A DNA stretch of 64,000 nt, taken from positions 65,166 to 129,165 of the forward strand of contig NZ_FRAD01000009.1 in NCBI RefSeq assembly GCF_900142225.1. Direction: 5' to 3'. The stretch comes from Hathewaya proteolytica DSM 3090. GTDB taxonomy: Bacteria > Bacillota > Clostridia > Clostridiales > Clostridiaceae. Position numbers and translations under genes: made by a program. The notes beneath the pieces were generated by a model, which worked only from the letters and a program-made list of their open reading frames with translations, ran no database searches and had not been told where the DNA came from. Position 1 is the stretch's first letter; the number at the start of each line of letters is the position of its first letter. Shown piece after piece: positions 9,026 to 17,515 of this stretch.

Positions 9026-9547
9026 ATGGAAAATGGAAAATTTCAAATTTATACAGGTGATGGTAAAGGAAAAACTACAGCTGCCATGGGACTTGCTTTG
9101 CGAGCAGTAGGCGCTGGTATGAAAGTGTACATTGGTCAATTTATAAAGGACATGGAGTACAGCGAAATAAAAATAATGAAGTCATTCCCTCAGGTTACTG
9201 TGGAGCTGTATGGTACGGGGAAAGGCTGTCTAATATTTCGTGAGCCAGATAAAGAAGATATAAATTGTGCACAGCAAGGGCTTGAAAAAGCGTGTGAGGC
9301 TATGATGTCGGGTAAATATGACATGGTCATCATGGATGAGATAAATGTGGCTTGTTCATTAAACCTTTTGACACCTACTGAACTAATGGAAACAGTAAAA
9401 ATGCGACCAGACAATGTGGAACTGGTGTTTACAGGAAGAGGTGCTACAGAGGATATTATAAAGCTTGCAGACCTTGTGACAGAAATGAAAGAAGTAAAGC
9501 ATTATTATAGAACGGGTCTTATGGCTAGAGATGGTATAGAAAGATAG
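9026..9547 (+). CDS. cobO: Cob(I)yrinic acid a,c-diamide adenosyltransferase
   Basis: ATP:corrinoid adenosyltransferase of the CobA/CobO/BtuR family, which attaches the adenosyl group to cobalamin or its precursor. The P-loop GDGKGKTTAA is at residues 11-20, followed by VIMDEIN and VELVFTGRGA. The 173-residue length is typical. No other cobalamin gene is near, so a role in salvage is plausible. The start is odd: the only strong ribosome site (AGGAGGT, 8988-8994) lies more than 30 bases upstream, an in-frame TAA at 9014 excludes an earlier start, and a small hairpin (8998-9016) separates that site from the ATG. Confidence 0.93.
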   Translation: MENGKFQIYTGDGKGKTTAAMGLALRAVGAGMKVYIGQFIKDMEYSEIKIMKSFPQVTVELYGTGKGCLIFREPDKEDINCAQQGLEKACEAMMSGKYDMVIMDEINVACSLNLLTPTELMETVKMRPDNVELVFTGRGATEDIIKLADLVTEMKEVKHYYRTGLMARDGIER

Positions 9548-9557
9548 ATAAAATAAT

Positions 9558-9598
9558 AAAACAGCGTTTTGTCTTTTAGTAGATGAAACGCTGTTTTT
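9558..9598. terminator. Bidirectional terminator between cobO and ung
   Basis: AAAACAGCGTTT (9558-9569) pairs with AAACGCTGTTTT (9586-9597). A/T tracts on both sides suit both convergent genes. Confidence 0.8.
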
Positions 9599-9614
9599 AG
9601 TGTTGCTAACACAA

Positions 9615-10289
9615 TTATATATTCTCAATTTGCCAGTCAATAGGTGTTTTTCCTATGGAAACTAGAAAATCATTGGTCTTGGAGAAGGGCTTACTAGCGA
9701 AGAAGCCTCGGCTAGCTGACAAGGGGCTAGGATGCACGGACTTTATAATAAGGTGCTTTGGATTTGTTATTAATTTTATTTTTGACTGTGCATTATTTCC
9801 CCACAAAATAAATACAATGGGGTCTTCACGCTTGTTTAGAAGTTGGATGATTGCATCGGTAAACTGTTCCCATCCTTTGTTTTTGTGAGAGTTTGCTATG
9901 CCGCCACGGACTGTAAGCACTGTGTTTAAAAGCAGAACTCCCTGATCTGCCCACTTCTTTAAATATCCGTTGTTTGGTATGTAACAACCAAGGTCGTTGT
10001 GAAGTTCTTTGTAGATGTTTACAAGAGATGGGGGAGCAGGCACACCTGGTTTTACAGAGAAACTGAGACCATGAGCTTGACCTGGGCCATGATAGGGATC
10101 TTGGCCAAGTATTACTGCCTTTACGTCCTTGTATGCTGTGTAATTTAGTGCATTAAAAATATCGTACATATCTGGGTAAATAGTTTTAGTTTTATACTCA
10201 TTATACAAGAAATTGTGAAGGTTAATATAATATTCCTTATGAAATTCATTTTTTATAAGATCTTGCCAATCATTTTTAAAAGTTATCAT
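9615..10289 (-). CDS. ung: Uracil-DNA glycosylase
   Basis: Family 1 uracil-DNA glycosylase that starts base-excision repair of uracil in DNA. The water-activating loop GQDPYHGPGQAHG contains Asp64 (residues 62-74), the uracil-binding strand ILWGNNAQ follows, and the DNA-intercalation loop HPSPLSASRGFF begins at His186. The length of 224 residues is normal. It is transcribed toward cobO and shares a terminator with it. GGTGATG precedes the ATG. Confidence 0.97.
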   Translation of the reverse strand: MITFKNDWQDLIKNEFHKEYYINLHNFLYNEYKTKTIYPDMYDIFNALNYTAYKDVKAVILGQDPYHGPGQAHGLSFSVKPGVPAPPSLVNIYKELHNDLGCYIPNNGYLKKWADQGVLLLNTVLTVRGGIANSHKNKGWEQFTDAIIQLLNKREDPIVFILWGNNAQSKIKLITNPKHLIIKSVHPSPLSASRGFFASKPFSKTNDFLVSIGKTPIDWQIENI

Positions 10290-10400
10290 TTTTCATCACC
10301 AATTTAAATTATATCAGCAATTTGCAAAAAGAAAAGGGAAAGTATATTATTCCTATTCATATAATGCATATATATTGAAAAATTGGAGTGGATAATTGAA

Positions 10401-11561
10401 ATGAAGAGAATACTTATTATAACTACTTCTCTAACGGGAATGGGGCATAAAAGCGCCTCAGATTCCATTGAAGGTGAGTTGTCATCATATAAAGATTTGT
10501 ATGTCAAAACTATAGAAGGTTTTGAACTGGGCAGTGAATGGTACAAGGCGCAAAGTCAGATATACAGTAAATCTGTCAAGTTATCCTATGATTTATGGCA
10601 TTTCTTATGGGTTACTAGTGATATAGGGTATAAAGAAATAAATATGTATATTTCAAAAAAAATAGAGAAAAAATTTTTAGCCACAGTAAAAGAAGTAAAA
10701 CCCGATTTGATTCTTACAGTACAGCCTATGTTTGTAGGTTCTATTTTAAACATTATGGAACATTATTATATGGACATCCCTTTTGGCGTTTGCATCACTG
10801 ACATTGTGAGTATATCGAACTTTTGGACAGATAAAAGGGCCAATTTTGTCATTTGTCCCACAGAGGAATGCAAGGAAGCCTGCTTGGTTAGAGGTGTGGA
10901 TGAGAAAAGAATTCAATCCTTGTCTTATCCATTAAGGCCTCAATTTTTGAAAGTTCTAGATAAATCTATGGATTTTAGAATACAATTTATGAAAAGATGT
11001 GAATTGAAAAATCAAGTAAATATTCTCATGGTGGCAGGTGGAGATGGCACTGCAAATTTCTACGATATTTGTGACAAAATAAGAAAAAAGCTTTCTCATA
11101 AGTACAAATTCTCCATTACTATTGTTACGGGAAGAAATATGGTTCTTAAAGCTGAATTAGAGAAAAAATTTAAAGTTTGGGGAAAGGATAAGAGGTTTTA
11201 TATTACAGTTAAAGGATTTGTGAAGAATATGGAACATGAATATATGAATAATAACATAGGAATTTTAAGAGCAAGTCCTGGTGTTATGATGGAAGGCGTT
11301 GCGTGTAGACTACCTATGATTTTCTTTGATTATATTCCAGGTCAAGAAAGTGGCAATGGTGAGTTTGCCCAAAAAAATGGTATAGGAACTTTGTGTAGTT
11401 CTAGTGAAGAAATTATAAATAAAATCGAAAATTATATAGGTGAGGATTTTAAAGTTATGAAAGATATGATTTATAGGCAAAATGAATTTTATCACAAGTA
11501 TTTAAACAAACCCCTAGGGAAATATCTATATGATTTTATAAATAATAAAACTACACTTTAA
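10401..11561 (+). CDS. MGDG-synthase-like glycosyltransferase
   Basis: A 386-residue GT28-type glycosyltransferase of the diacylglycerol glucosyltransferase (UgtP)/MGDG synthase group, expected to transfer a sugar from a nucleotide sugar to diacylglycerol at the inner membrane face. The N-terminal strand IITTSLTGMGHKSAS begins the acceptor-side fold, with VQPMF and ICPTEECKEA downstream. The C-terminal half has LRASPGVMMEGVACRLPMIF, the donor-binding region, and GQESGNGEFAQKNG. The frame reaches a TTG at 10383, but GGAGTGG at 10385-10391 places the start at the ATG at 10401. MurG is a relative but less likely. Acceptor and sugar are not determined by sequence. Confidence 0.8.
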   Translation: MKRILIITTSLTGMGHKSASDSIEGELSSYKDLYVKTIEGFELGSEWYKAQSQIYSKSVKLSYDLWHFLWVTSDIGYKEINMYISKKIEKKFLATVKEVKPDLILTVQPMFVGSILNIMEHYYMDIPFGVCITDIVSISNFWTDKRANFVICPTEECKEACLVRGVDEKRIQSLSYPLRPQFLKVLDKSMDFRIQFMKRCELKNQVNILMVAGGDGTANFYDICDKIRKKLSHKYKFSITIVTGRNMVLKAELEKKFKVWGKDKRFYITVKGFVKNMEHEYMNNNIGILRASPGVMMEGVACRLPMIFFDYIPGQESGNGEFAQKNGIGTLCSSSEEIINKIENYIGEDFKVMKDMIYRQNEFYHKYLNKPLGKYLYDFINNKTTL

Positions 11562-11598
11562 TTAATTTAGTTATAATATTTAAAATATTATAAAGACG

Positions 11599-11607
11599 TG
11601 ATATAAT
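11599..11607 (+). promoter_or_regulatory. Extended -10 promoter for the zinc-ribbon gene
   Basis: TG-A-TATAAT, an extended -10 element, lies about 50 bases before the ATG at 11658. A weak TTTAAA sits 17 bases upstream as a possible -35. Confidence 0.45.
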
Positions 11608-11657
11608 AGTAACCGTAATTATAATTAGAATTTATTCAAAAATAGGGAGGAAAAGGA

Positions 11658-12542
11658 ATGATAACATGTAATAAGTGTGGAAAACCCATAGAAGGTAATG
11701 AAGAAAAATGTCCTCACTGTGGCAGTGACATAGACGCAATGGATGTATACAAACAGTGGAATAGTAATGATGAGAGTTTTGTTTTGGAAGGTCAGGGCAA
11801 GGGTAAAAAAGTTGTAGTTATATGTATTGCTGCTGTGGTGTTTGTAGCTATCGGTATATTTATGGTGATTTTCATGCAGAAGTCATCCTTAAACCAGGAT
11901 AACATTAAAAAAACATCTTCTACTGTAGATGGCAATTATAAACCTGGAATGGATTTTCAAATGGGAAATGAAAAAAAAGATGATGGAAAAAAAGTTGAGG
12001 AAGACAAAGGCCATGAGGTAACCGGTGAAACTCCAGAAGAGGGTGGTAAGGGTAAGGTTGAGAAAGAGCCACAAAATGACATGATTATGAAATACAAAGG
12101 TATATCCAATAAAAATATAGTTGAAACAATTTACAAAGCTGATGATACATTGAGACAAGTCGTATTTTCAACGTCTCAAGTTTCTAAAGAAGGCAATACA
12201 TTAGAATTTGATGGTATAGAGTATGTTAAATTAAGTGATAGTTTTGATACAAGAACTAAAGCTAAGGGAGTTTTGTCTCAATTCATATGTTCAGAGAAAA
12301 TAAATGAGATTTTAGGATCTTATATTTTTAAGGAGAAAGATGGAAAATTATATGCTATATACGGCAACAATAGTTCTCTTATGGATATTTTAAAAACTAC
12401 TGTGGTTGAGAGAAAAGAGTTGGAAGATGGAATAGATGTTAAGCTTAATGGCAATGATGATACAGATGAGAATAGAAATTTTGAAGGAAAGGTATCCTTG
12501 GAAAATGGAAAACTAGTAGTATGTAAATGGAACTTTTTTTAA
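11658..12542 (+). CDS. Zinc-ribbon single-pass membrane protein, function unknown
   Basis: The cytoplasmic N-terminus is a zinc ribbon with Cys4, Cys7, Cys18 and Cys21 (CNKCGKP and CPHCGSD). One hydrophobic helix spans about residues 51-74. A low-complexity, Lys/Glu/Gly-rich linker (about 80-140) leads to an extracytoplasmic domain of about 150 residues that I do not recognise. The layout resembles other Firmicutes zinc-ribbon membrane proteins with unknown ectodomains. An excellent ribosome site (GGGAGGAAAAGG) precedes the ATG. It stands alone between two promoters. No function is proposed. Confidence 0.8.
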   Translation: MITCNKCGKPIEGNEEKCPHCGSDIDAMDVYKQWNSNDESFVLEGQGKGKKVVVICIAAVVFVAIGIFMVIFMQKSSLNQDNIKKTSSTVDGNYKPGMDFQMGNEKKDDGKKVEEDKGHEVTGETPEEGGKGKVEKEPQNDMIMKYKGISNKNIVETIYKADDTLRQVVFSTSQVSKEGNTLEFDGIEYVKLSDSFDTRTKAKGVLSQFICSEKINEILGSYIFKEKDGKLYAIYGNNSSLMDILKTTVVERKELEDGIDVKLNGNDDTDENRNFEGKVSLENGKLVVCKWNFF

Positions 12543-12554
12543 TTAATGTAACAC

Positions 12555-12583
12555 TTGAAACAGTTATTCACATATAGTATGAT
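12555..12583 (+). promoter_or_regulatory. Sigma-A promoter of the cysteine desulfidase gene
   Basis: TTGAAA (12555-12560), a 17-base spacer and TATGAT (12578-12583) lie about 40 bases before the TTG start at 12627. Confidence 0.65.
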
Positions 12584-12626
12584 AAATTAATAAAAGATAT
12601 TATGATGAGGAGGAGCAAGCGCTTGT

Positions 12627-13940
12627 TTGCATAATGTGAATATGAAGCACGATGACAGTTTTTTTATAGGTTTGTTGAAAAGTGAAGTTGTTCCGGCGCT
12701 AGGATGTACTGAGCCCATAGCTGTTGCATTGGCGTCTGCCAAGGCCAGGGAAGTACTTGGTTACGAACCAGACAGAATAGACGTGGTGGTGAGCCACAAT
12801 ATATTGAAAAATGGCATGGGAGTTGGGATCCCCGGAACTGGCATGGTTGGTTTGCACATAGCAGCGGCTTTAGGTGTTATTGGAGGAAATGCTGATGCAG
12901 TACTAGAGGTGCTTAAGGATATCAGCCCTAAACATATCGAAAAAGCAAAGGAATATGTAAAGGAAAGCAAGGTAACGGTGAAATCTCAGGATACTGAGAG
13001 CAAGTTGTATGTTCAAGTTTCATGTTATTTTAATGAACATTCAAGCTGTGTTACCATAGAGCAATGTCATAGCAATATAACATCTATAGTTGTAGACGGC
13101 AAGGAGATGTTAAAAAGGCAGTGTTCAAAAGATAAAAATCAAGGTAGTAAAGATGTAGAAGTTTATCATGAGGACACCTCTCATACTAATATCAAGGAAA
13201 TATACAATTTTGCAACTGCAGTAGAGTTTGAAAAAATAGAATTTATCCTTCAGGGCGCTGTTATGAATAAAACCGTGGCTCTTGAGGGATTAAAAAATAA
13301 CTATGGTTTAAAAGTTGGAAAGACTTTAAAGGATAAAATTGATAAGCACATCCTTAGTGATGATATCCAAAATAGAGCAATGGCAATGACAGCTGCTGCT
13401 TCCGATGCAAGAATGGCTGGGTGTATGCTTCCTGTAATGAGCAATTCAGGTAGTGGAAATCAGGGGATTACGGTGATGATGCCGGTGGTGGTTGTTGCAG
13501 AACATCTAAATGTTTCAGAAGAAAAATTGGCAAGGGCACTTGTAATCGCAAATTTAGTTGCTATACATATAAAATCCTATCTTGGAAGGTTATCTGCTTT
13601 GTGTGGGTGCGTTGTAGCATCTTCAGGAGCCAGTGCTGGTATAGTGTATCTTATGGATGGTGACGAAACAAAAATAGAATACGCTATCAAAAATATGACT
13701 GGAAACATAGCTGGAATGATTTGCGATGGTGCTAAAACAGGATGCGCTCTAAAGGTTTCAACTGGTGTAAGTGCTGCTATTCAGTCGGCATTGTTAGCTA
13801 TGGATGGCATTGAAATATCATATAACGATGGTATTATCGACCGTGACATAGAGAAAACCATAGAGAACCTTGCCAAAATAGGCAGGGATGGTATGACTAA
13901 AACTGACGAATTAATTTTAGACATTATGACTTGCAAATAA
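12627..13940 (+). CDS. cyuA: L-cysteine desulfidase (UPF0597/CyuA family)
   Basis: Member of the UPF0597 family related to the alpha subunit of iron-sulfur serine dehydratase. Characterised members split L-cysteine to sulfide, ammonia and pyruvate using an oxygen-sensitive [4Fe-4S] cluster. Likely cluster cysteines are Cys27 in LGCTEPIAVA and the pair in ICDGAKTGCALK near the C-terminus. The length of 437 residues fits. The start appears to be TTG at 12627, because GAGGAGGAG (12607-12615) lies about 12 bases upstream and the in-frame GTG (12636) and ATG (12642) are too far away. Diaminopimelate dehydrogenase follows 30 bases later. Substrate within the family is the main uncertainty. Confidence 0.82.
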   Translation: MHNVNMKHDDSFFIGLLKSEVVPALGCTEPIAVALASAKAREVLGYEPDRIDVVVSHNILKNGMGVGIPGTGMVGLHIAAALGVIGGNADAVLEVLKDISPKHIEKAKEYVKESKVTVKSQDTESKLYVQVSCYFNEHSSCVTIEQCHSNITSIVVDGKEMLKRQCSKDKNQGSKDVEVYHEDTSHTNIKEIYNFATAVEFEKIEFILQGAVMNKTVALEGLKNNYGLKVGKTLKDKIDKHILSDDIQNRAMAMTAAASDARMAGCMLPVMSNSGSGNQGITVMMPVVVVAEHLNVSEEKLARALVIANLVAIHIKSYLGRLSALCGCVVASSGASAGIVYLMDGDETKIEYAIKNMTGNIAGMICDGAKTGCALKVSTGVSAAIQSALLAMDGIEISYNDGIIDRDIEKTIENLAKIGRDGMTKTDELILDIMTCK

Positions 13941-13970
13941 TAATATCAATTGACATAAGGAGGATGTATT

Positions 13971-14957
13971 GTGAGTATTCGTATTGGAATATTAGGTTAT
14001 GGAAACCTTGGAAAAGGTGTTGAATCGGCTATAAAACAGAATGATGATATGGAATTAGTTGCGGTGTTTTCAAGAAGAGGCGACAAGGGAATAGACATAA
14101 GGGACGAAAATGCAAAGGTTTGTTCCACTGAGGAAATTTTACAGTATAAAGACAAAATTGATGTACTTATAATCTGCGGAGGGAGTGCTACAGACCTTCC
14201 AAAACAGACACCTGAATATGCAAGGTATTTTAATGTAGTTGACAGTTTTGATACACATCACAATATACCTTCTCACTTTAAAGTTGTGGACGAAGCGTCT
14301 AAAGAAGGTCATAATATTGCCATTATATCTGTGGGATGGGATCCAGGTATGTTTTCAATAAATAGACTTATGGGAAATGCCATATTGCCGAAAGGAAGAG
14401 ACTATACTTTTTGGGGCAAGGGTGTAAGTCAAGGGCATTCGGATGCTATAAGGAGAATCGAAGGTGTTAAGGATGCAAAACAGTATACCATTCCGGTGGA
14501 ATCTTCCTTAAAATCTGTGAGAAGAGGAGAAAATCCTGAGCTTACTGTAAGGCAAAAACACACTAGACAGTGTTACGTTGTAGCTAAAGATGGCGCGGAC
14601 AAGAATGAAATTGAACAGGAAATTAAAAATATGCCAAACTATTTTGTTGAGTATGATACAACTGTACACTTTATAACAGAAGAAGAACTTAAAAGGGACC
14701 ACAGTGGAATTCCACATGGTGGATTTGTCATAAGAAGTGGCAGAACAGGGTGGAAAGATCAAAATAATGAGATTGTGGAGTACAGTCTTCAGCTAGATTC
14801 AAACCCAGAATTTACAGGCTCTATTCTTGTAACTTATGCTAGAGCTGCCTATAGATTAAGAAATGAAGGTCATATTGGTTGTAAAACTGTTTTTGATATA
14901 GCTCCAGCATATCTTATCAATTTAACTGGGGATGAAATAAGAGAGAAATTATTATAA
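13971..14957 (+). CDS. ddh: meso-Diaminopimelate D-dehydrogenase
   Basis: NADPH-dependent enzyme that makes meso-2,6-diaminopimelate directly from tetrahydrodipicolinate, bypassing the acylated routes to wall diaminopimelate and lysine. The Rossmann start RIGILGYGNLGKGV is at residues 3-16, then VFSRRGD, VVDSFDTHHNIP, SVGWDPGMFSINR and GKGVSQGHSDAIRRIEGVK, all hallmarks of Ddh. At 328 residues it is full length. The GTG start has AGGAGG upstream and lies 30 bases after the cysteine desulfidase stop, so they are probably cotranscribed. A small dyad (TTGTGTA/TACACAA, 14967-14983) follows the stop. Confidence 0.95.
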   Translation: MSIRIGILGYGNLGKGVESAIKQNDDMELVAVFSRRGDKGIDIRDENAKVCSTEEILQYKDKIDVLIICGGSATDLPKQTPEYARYFNVVDSFDTHHNIPSHFKVVDEASKEGHNIAIISVGWDPGMFSINRLMGNAILPKGRDYTFWGKGVSQGHSDAIRRIEGVKDAKQYTIPVESSLKSVRRGENPELTVRQKHTRQCYVVAKDGADKNEIEQEIKNMPNYFVEYDTTVHFITEEELKRDHSGIPHGGFVIRSGRTGWKDQNNEIVEYSLQLDSNPEFTGSILVTYARAAYRLRNEGHIGCKTVFDIAPAYLINLTGDEIREKLL

Positions 14958-15043
14958 GCAACCACCTTGTGTATTTTACACAAATGAATTAAAATAATAA
15001 ACAGTGTGAAATTATAAGAGACTAGAAGGGGGAAATTTAGGAT

Positions 15044-15721
15044 ATGATGAAATACAAAGAAGAATTTATAGAGCTTATGGTAGAAGCCAATGTTTTAAGA
15101 TTTGGAGATTTTACAGCTAAAAGTGGCAGGAAAACTCCTTATTTTATAAATACTGGCAATTATAAGTTTGGTGCTCATATTAGTAAACTTGGAGAATTTT
15201 ATGCAGATTGCTATCATGAATTTTTAAAGGATGATGTGAATCTGTTATTTGGACCTGCATATAAGGGTATACCACTTGTAGTATCTGCTTCTGTAGCATT
15301 GTCCAACAAATATAAAGTAAATGCCCCAATATGTTTTAATAGGAAAGAAGCAAAGGATCACGGTGAAGGTGGAATTTTTGTAGGTAAAGCCCCTGAAAGT
15401 GGTGACAATATCGTTATAATTGAAGACGTAATTACTGCAGGAACTGCCATAAGAGAAAGTATGGATATCTTTAAAAACGTGCCAGGAGTAAATGTGACAG
15501 ATTTGATAATTGCTGTGGATAGAAAAGAAAAGGGTAAAAAAGGAAATAAATCTACTCTTCAAGAGTTAGAAGAAGAATTCGGTATAAAGGTACATCCTAT
15601 TGTAACTATAGATGACATTCTTGAATATCTATACAATAAGGAGATAAACGGAAAAGTGTATATTGATGACACTATGAAGGCTAGAATTGAAAAATATCTT
15701 AGCGAATATGGTGCAGTATAG
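15044..15721 (+). CDS. pyrE: Orotate phosphoribosyltransferase
   Basis: Converts orotate and PRPP to orotidine 5'-monophosphate in pyrimidine synthesis. The PRPP-binding loop VIIEDVITAGTAIRES is near residues 124-139, and the flexible catalytic loop FNRKEAKDHGEGG contains the Lys and His typical of this enzyme. Length 225 residues. It is separate from other pyr genes in this window and is followed after 18 bases by the methyltransferase gene. A GGGGG-type ribosome site lies upstream; either of the two adjacent ATG codons could be used. Confidence 0.95.
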   Translation: MMKYKEEFIELMVEANVLRFGDFTAKSGRKTPYFINTGNYKFGAHISKLGEFYADCYHEFLKDDVNLLFGPAYKGIPLVVSASVALSNKYKVNAPICFNRKEAKDHGEGGIFVGKAPESGDNIVIIEDVITAGTAIRESMDIFKNVPGVNVTDLIIAVDRKEKGKKGNKSTLQELEEEFGIKVHPIVTIDDILEYLYNKEINGKVYIDDTMKARIEKYLSEYGAV

Positions 15722-15739
15722 GTTTTGAGGAGAATAAAT

Positions 15740-16330
15740 ATGGCACATTATTTTATTAATGACGAATTATTGCCTCATGATTACAAGGAAATTAGATACG
15801 GCTTTAAAGGTAATGGTCTTTGTTTTATCACAGATTCCGGTGTGTTTTCAAAGGATCATGTAGATGAAGGTACGGATATTCTCATAAATAATCTACCACT
15901 GTTAGATGGTAAGGTACTGGATTTGGGATGTGGATATGGATGCGTGGGAATCACATTAAAAAAAGCCTACCCAAATATAGATATTACCATGGCAGATGTG
16001 AATAAAAGGGCTATAGAGCTAGTAGAAAAAAATTGCCAAATAAATAACATAGAAAATGCCCAAATAATTCAAAGCAATTGTTTTGACAGTATAGAAGGTG
16101 AATTTGATTATATAATACTTAATCCACCAATAAGAGCTGGTAAACAAGTAGTTTTTAAAATGTACGAGGAAGCCTTTTCACATTTAAAAAATGGTGGAAA
16201 GTTTATATTTGTTATGAATAAAAAACATGGACTTGCAAGCTCACTAGAAAAAATAGAATCTCTGTTTGGAACATATGATTATTTATATAAAAAAAAGGGA
16301 TGGAATGTAATTCAGGCTAAGAGGCAATAA
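15740..16330 (+). CDS. RsmC-like class I SAM-dependent methyltransferase
   Basis: A 196-residue Rossmann-fold methyltransferase of the MTS/RsmC family, which methylates guanine N2 in 16S rRNA in characterised members. SAM-binding motif I is VLDLGCGYGCVG and the catalytic motif is LNPPIRAGK, an NPPI-type amino-methyltransferase signature. The frame extends to a TTG at 15725, but the AGGAG at 15728-15732 would then lie inside the gene, so the ATG at 15740 is the start. It follows pyrE by 18 bases and ends before a terminator. The exact RNA target cannot be read from sequence. Confidence 0.85.
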   Translation: MAHYFINDELLPHDYKEIRYGFKGNGLCFITDSGVFSKDHVDEGTDILINNLPLLDGKVLDLGCGYGCVGITLKKAYPNIDITMADVNKRAIELVEKNCQINNIENAQIIQSNCFDSIEGEFDYIILNPPIRAGKQVVFKMYEEAFSHLKNGGKFIFVMNKKHGLASSLEKIESLFGTYDYLYKKKGWNVIQAKRQ

Positions 16331-16353
16331 GAAATAGTCATGGCATAAACTAA

Positions 16354-16391
16354 AAAGGAAGCATAACTACTTATAGGTTATACTTCCTTTT
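16354..16391 (+). terminator. Terminator after the pyrE-methyltransferase pair
   Basis: AAAGGAAG-C-ATAAC pairs with GTTAT-A-CTTCCTTT with one mismatch and a 9-base loop, followed by T residues. Confidence 0.75.
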
Positions 16392-16429
16392 CGTATATAC
16401 AAAAATATTTGAAGGAAAGGTGATATAAG

Positions 16430-17428
16430 ATGAGGTACCCCAATTTTTTAAATAAGGGTGATACAGTGGGAGTAACAGCTACTAGTGCAGGTGTTGGATA
16501 CAAAATTAATAATTATAATAAGTCCATAGAGAATATAAGGGCACAAGGCTATAACATTAGAGAAACTGAAAATGTAAGAAAAAATGATATTTTCAGTTCA
16601 AGTCCCAAGGAGAGAGGGCTGCAACTTAAAGATTTATTTCAGGATCCAAAGGTTAAAATCATAATCTGTGCCACAGGTGGAATGTTTCAATTTGATATGA
16701 TGCCTTATATTGACTATGAAGTTATAGACCGAAATGAAAAATGGGTAATGGGTTATTCAGACCCCACATCTCTTTTGTATACAATAACTACAAAGTTAGA
16801 TATAGCAACACTTTATGGCAATAATGCATCCTCCTTTGATCAAAATAAAATTCACGAGAGTCTTGAAAATTGTTTTGAAATAGTAAAAGGTAATATGGTA
16901 AAACAATATAGCTTTGAACACTATGAAAAAAAAGGCAGTGGGAAAGATGATTTTTCTGGATACAATTTAACAGAAAGAGTGGAGTGGCTTAAATTAAGGG
17001 GTCATGAGAACTTTAAGGGAAGATGTATAGGTGGATGCCTAGAGGTATTGTGCAACTTAGTAGGTACTGAATACGATTATACAAAGGTATTTCTTGAAAA
17101 ATATAAGGATAATGGCATAGTGTGGTATTTGGATGTGTGCGAGATGGACAGTGCCCATTTATACCTTGCCTTATTGCAGCTAAAGTACGCTGGTTGGTTT
17201 AAACACAGCAAGGCCTTTGTCTTTGGAAGGGTAGCAATTAAAAATGAAGTGTTTGGAATGACATACAGTGAAGCAATATTAAGAGCTCTCTATGATATAG
17301 AAAACATATCAATAATAATGGATGCTGATATTGGGCACGTAGCTCCTAAAATGACCATGATAAATGGGGCAATAATTCAGGTAAATTGGAATGAGGGAAA
17401 AGGGGATATTTCATTTAGTCTAAAATAA
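16430..17428 (+). CDS. S66-family LD-carboxypeptidase (LdcA/MccF-like)
   Basis: Serine peptidase of family S66, whose members cleave L,D bonds in peptidoglycan tetrapeptides (LdcA) or inactivate microcin C-type compounds (MccF). The nucleophile is Ser110 in VMGYSDPTSLLY. The probable Glu is in DVCEMDS (about 238) and the His in IGHVAPKMT (about 304), giving the Ser-Glu-His triad. Length 332 residues, no signal peptide, hence cytoplasmic. AAGGTGAT precedes the ATG. Sequence alone does not separate LdcA-like recycling from MccF-like detoxification. Confidence 0.88.
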   Translation: MRYPNFLNKGDTVGVTATSAGVGYKINNYNKSIENIRAQGYNIRETENVRKNDIFSSSPKERGLQLKDLFQDPKVKIIICATGGMFQFDMMPYIDYEVIDRNEKWVMGYSDPTSLLYTITTKLDIATLYGNNASSFDQNKIHESLENCFEIVKGNMVKQYSFEHYEKKGSGKDDFSGYNLTERVEWLKLRGHENFKGRCIGGCLEVLCNLVGTEYDYTKVFLEKYKDNGIVWYLDVCEMDSAHLYLALLQLKYAGWFKHSKAFVFGRVAIKNEVFGMTYSEAILRALYDIENISIIMDADIGHVAPKMTMINGAIIQVNWNEGKGDISFSLK

Positions 17429-17430
17429 AA

Positions 17431-17463
17431 ATAAAGCTTGAAAATATTATTTTCAAGCTTTAT
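17431..17463. terminator. Bidirectional terminator
   Basis: A perfect palindrome with arms ATAAAGCTTGAAAATA and TATTTTCAAGCTTTAT serves the LD-carboxypeptidase gene and, in reverse, lies just beyond the degV gene. Confidence 0.8.
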
Positions 17464-17515
17464 TTAAAATCTAAGTAAGATAAAAGTTATGTGAAATGTA
17501 TAAAAGTATAAGTGC

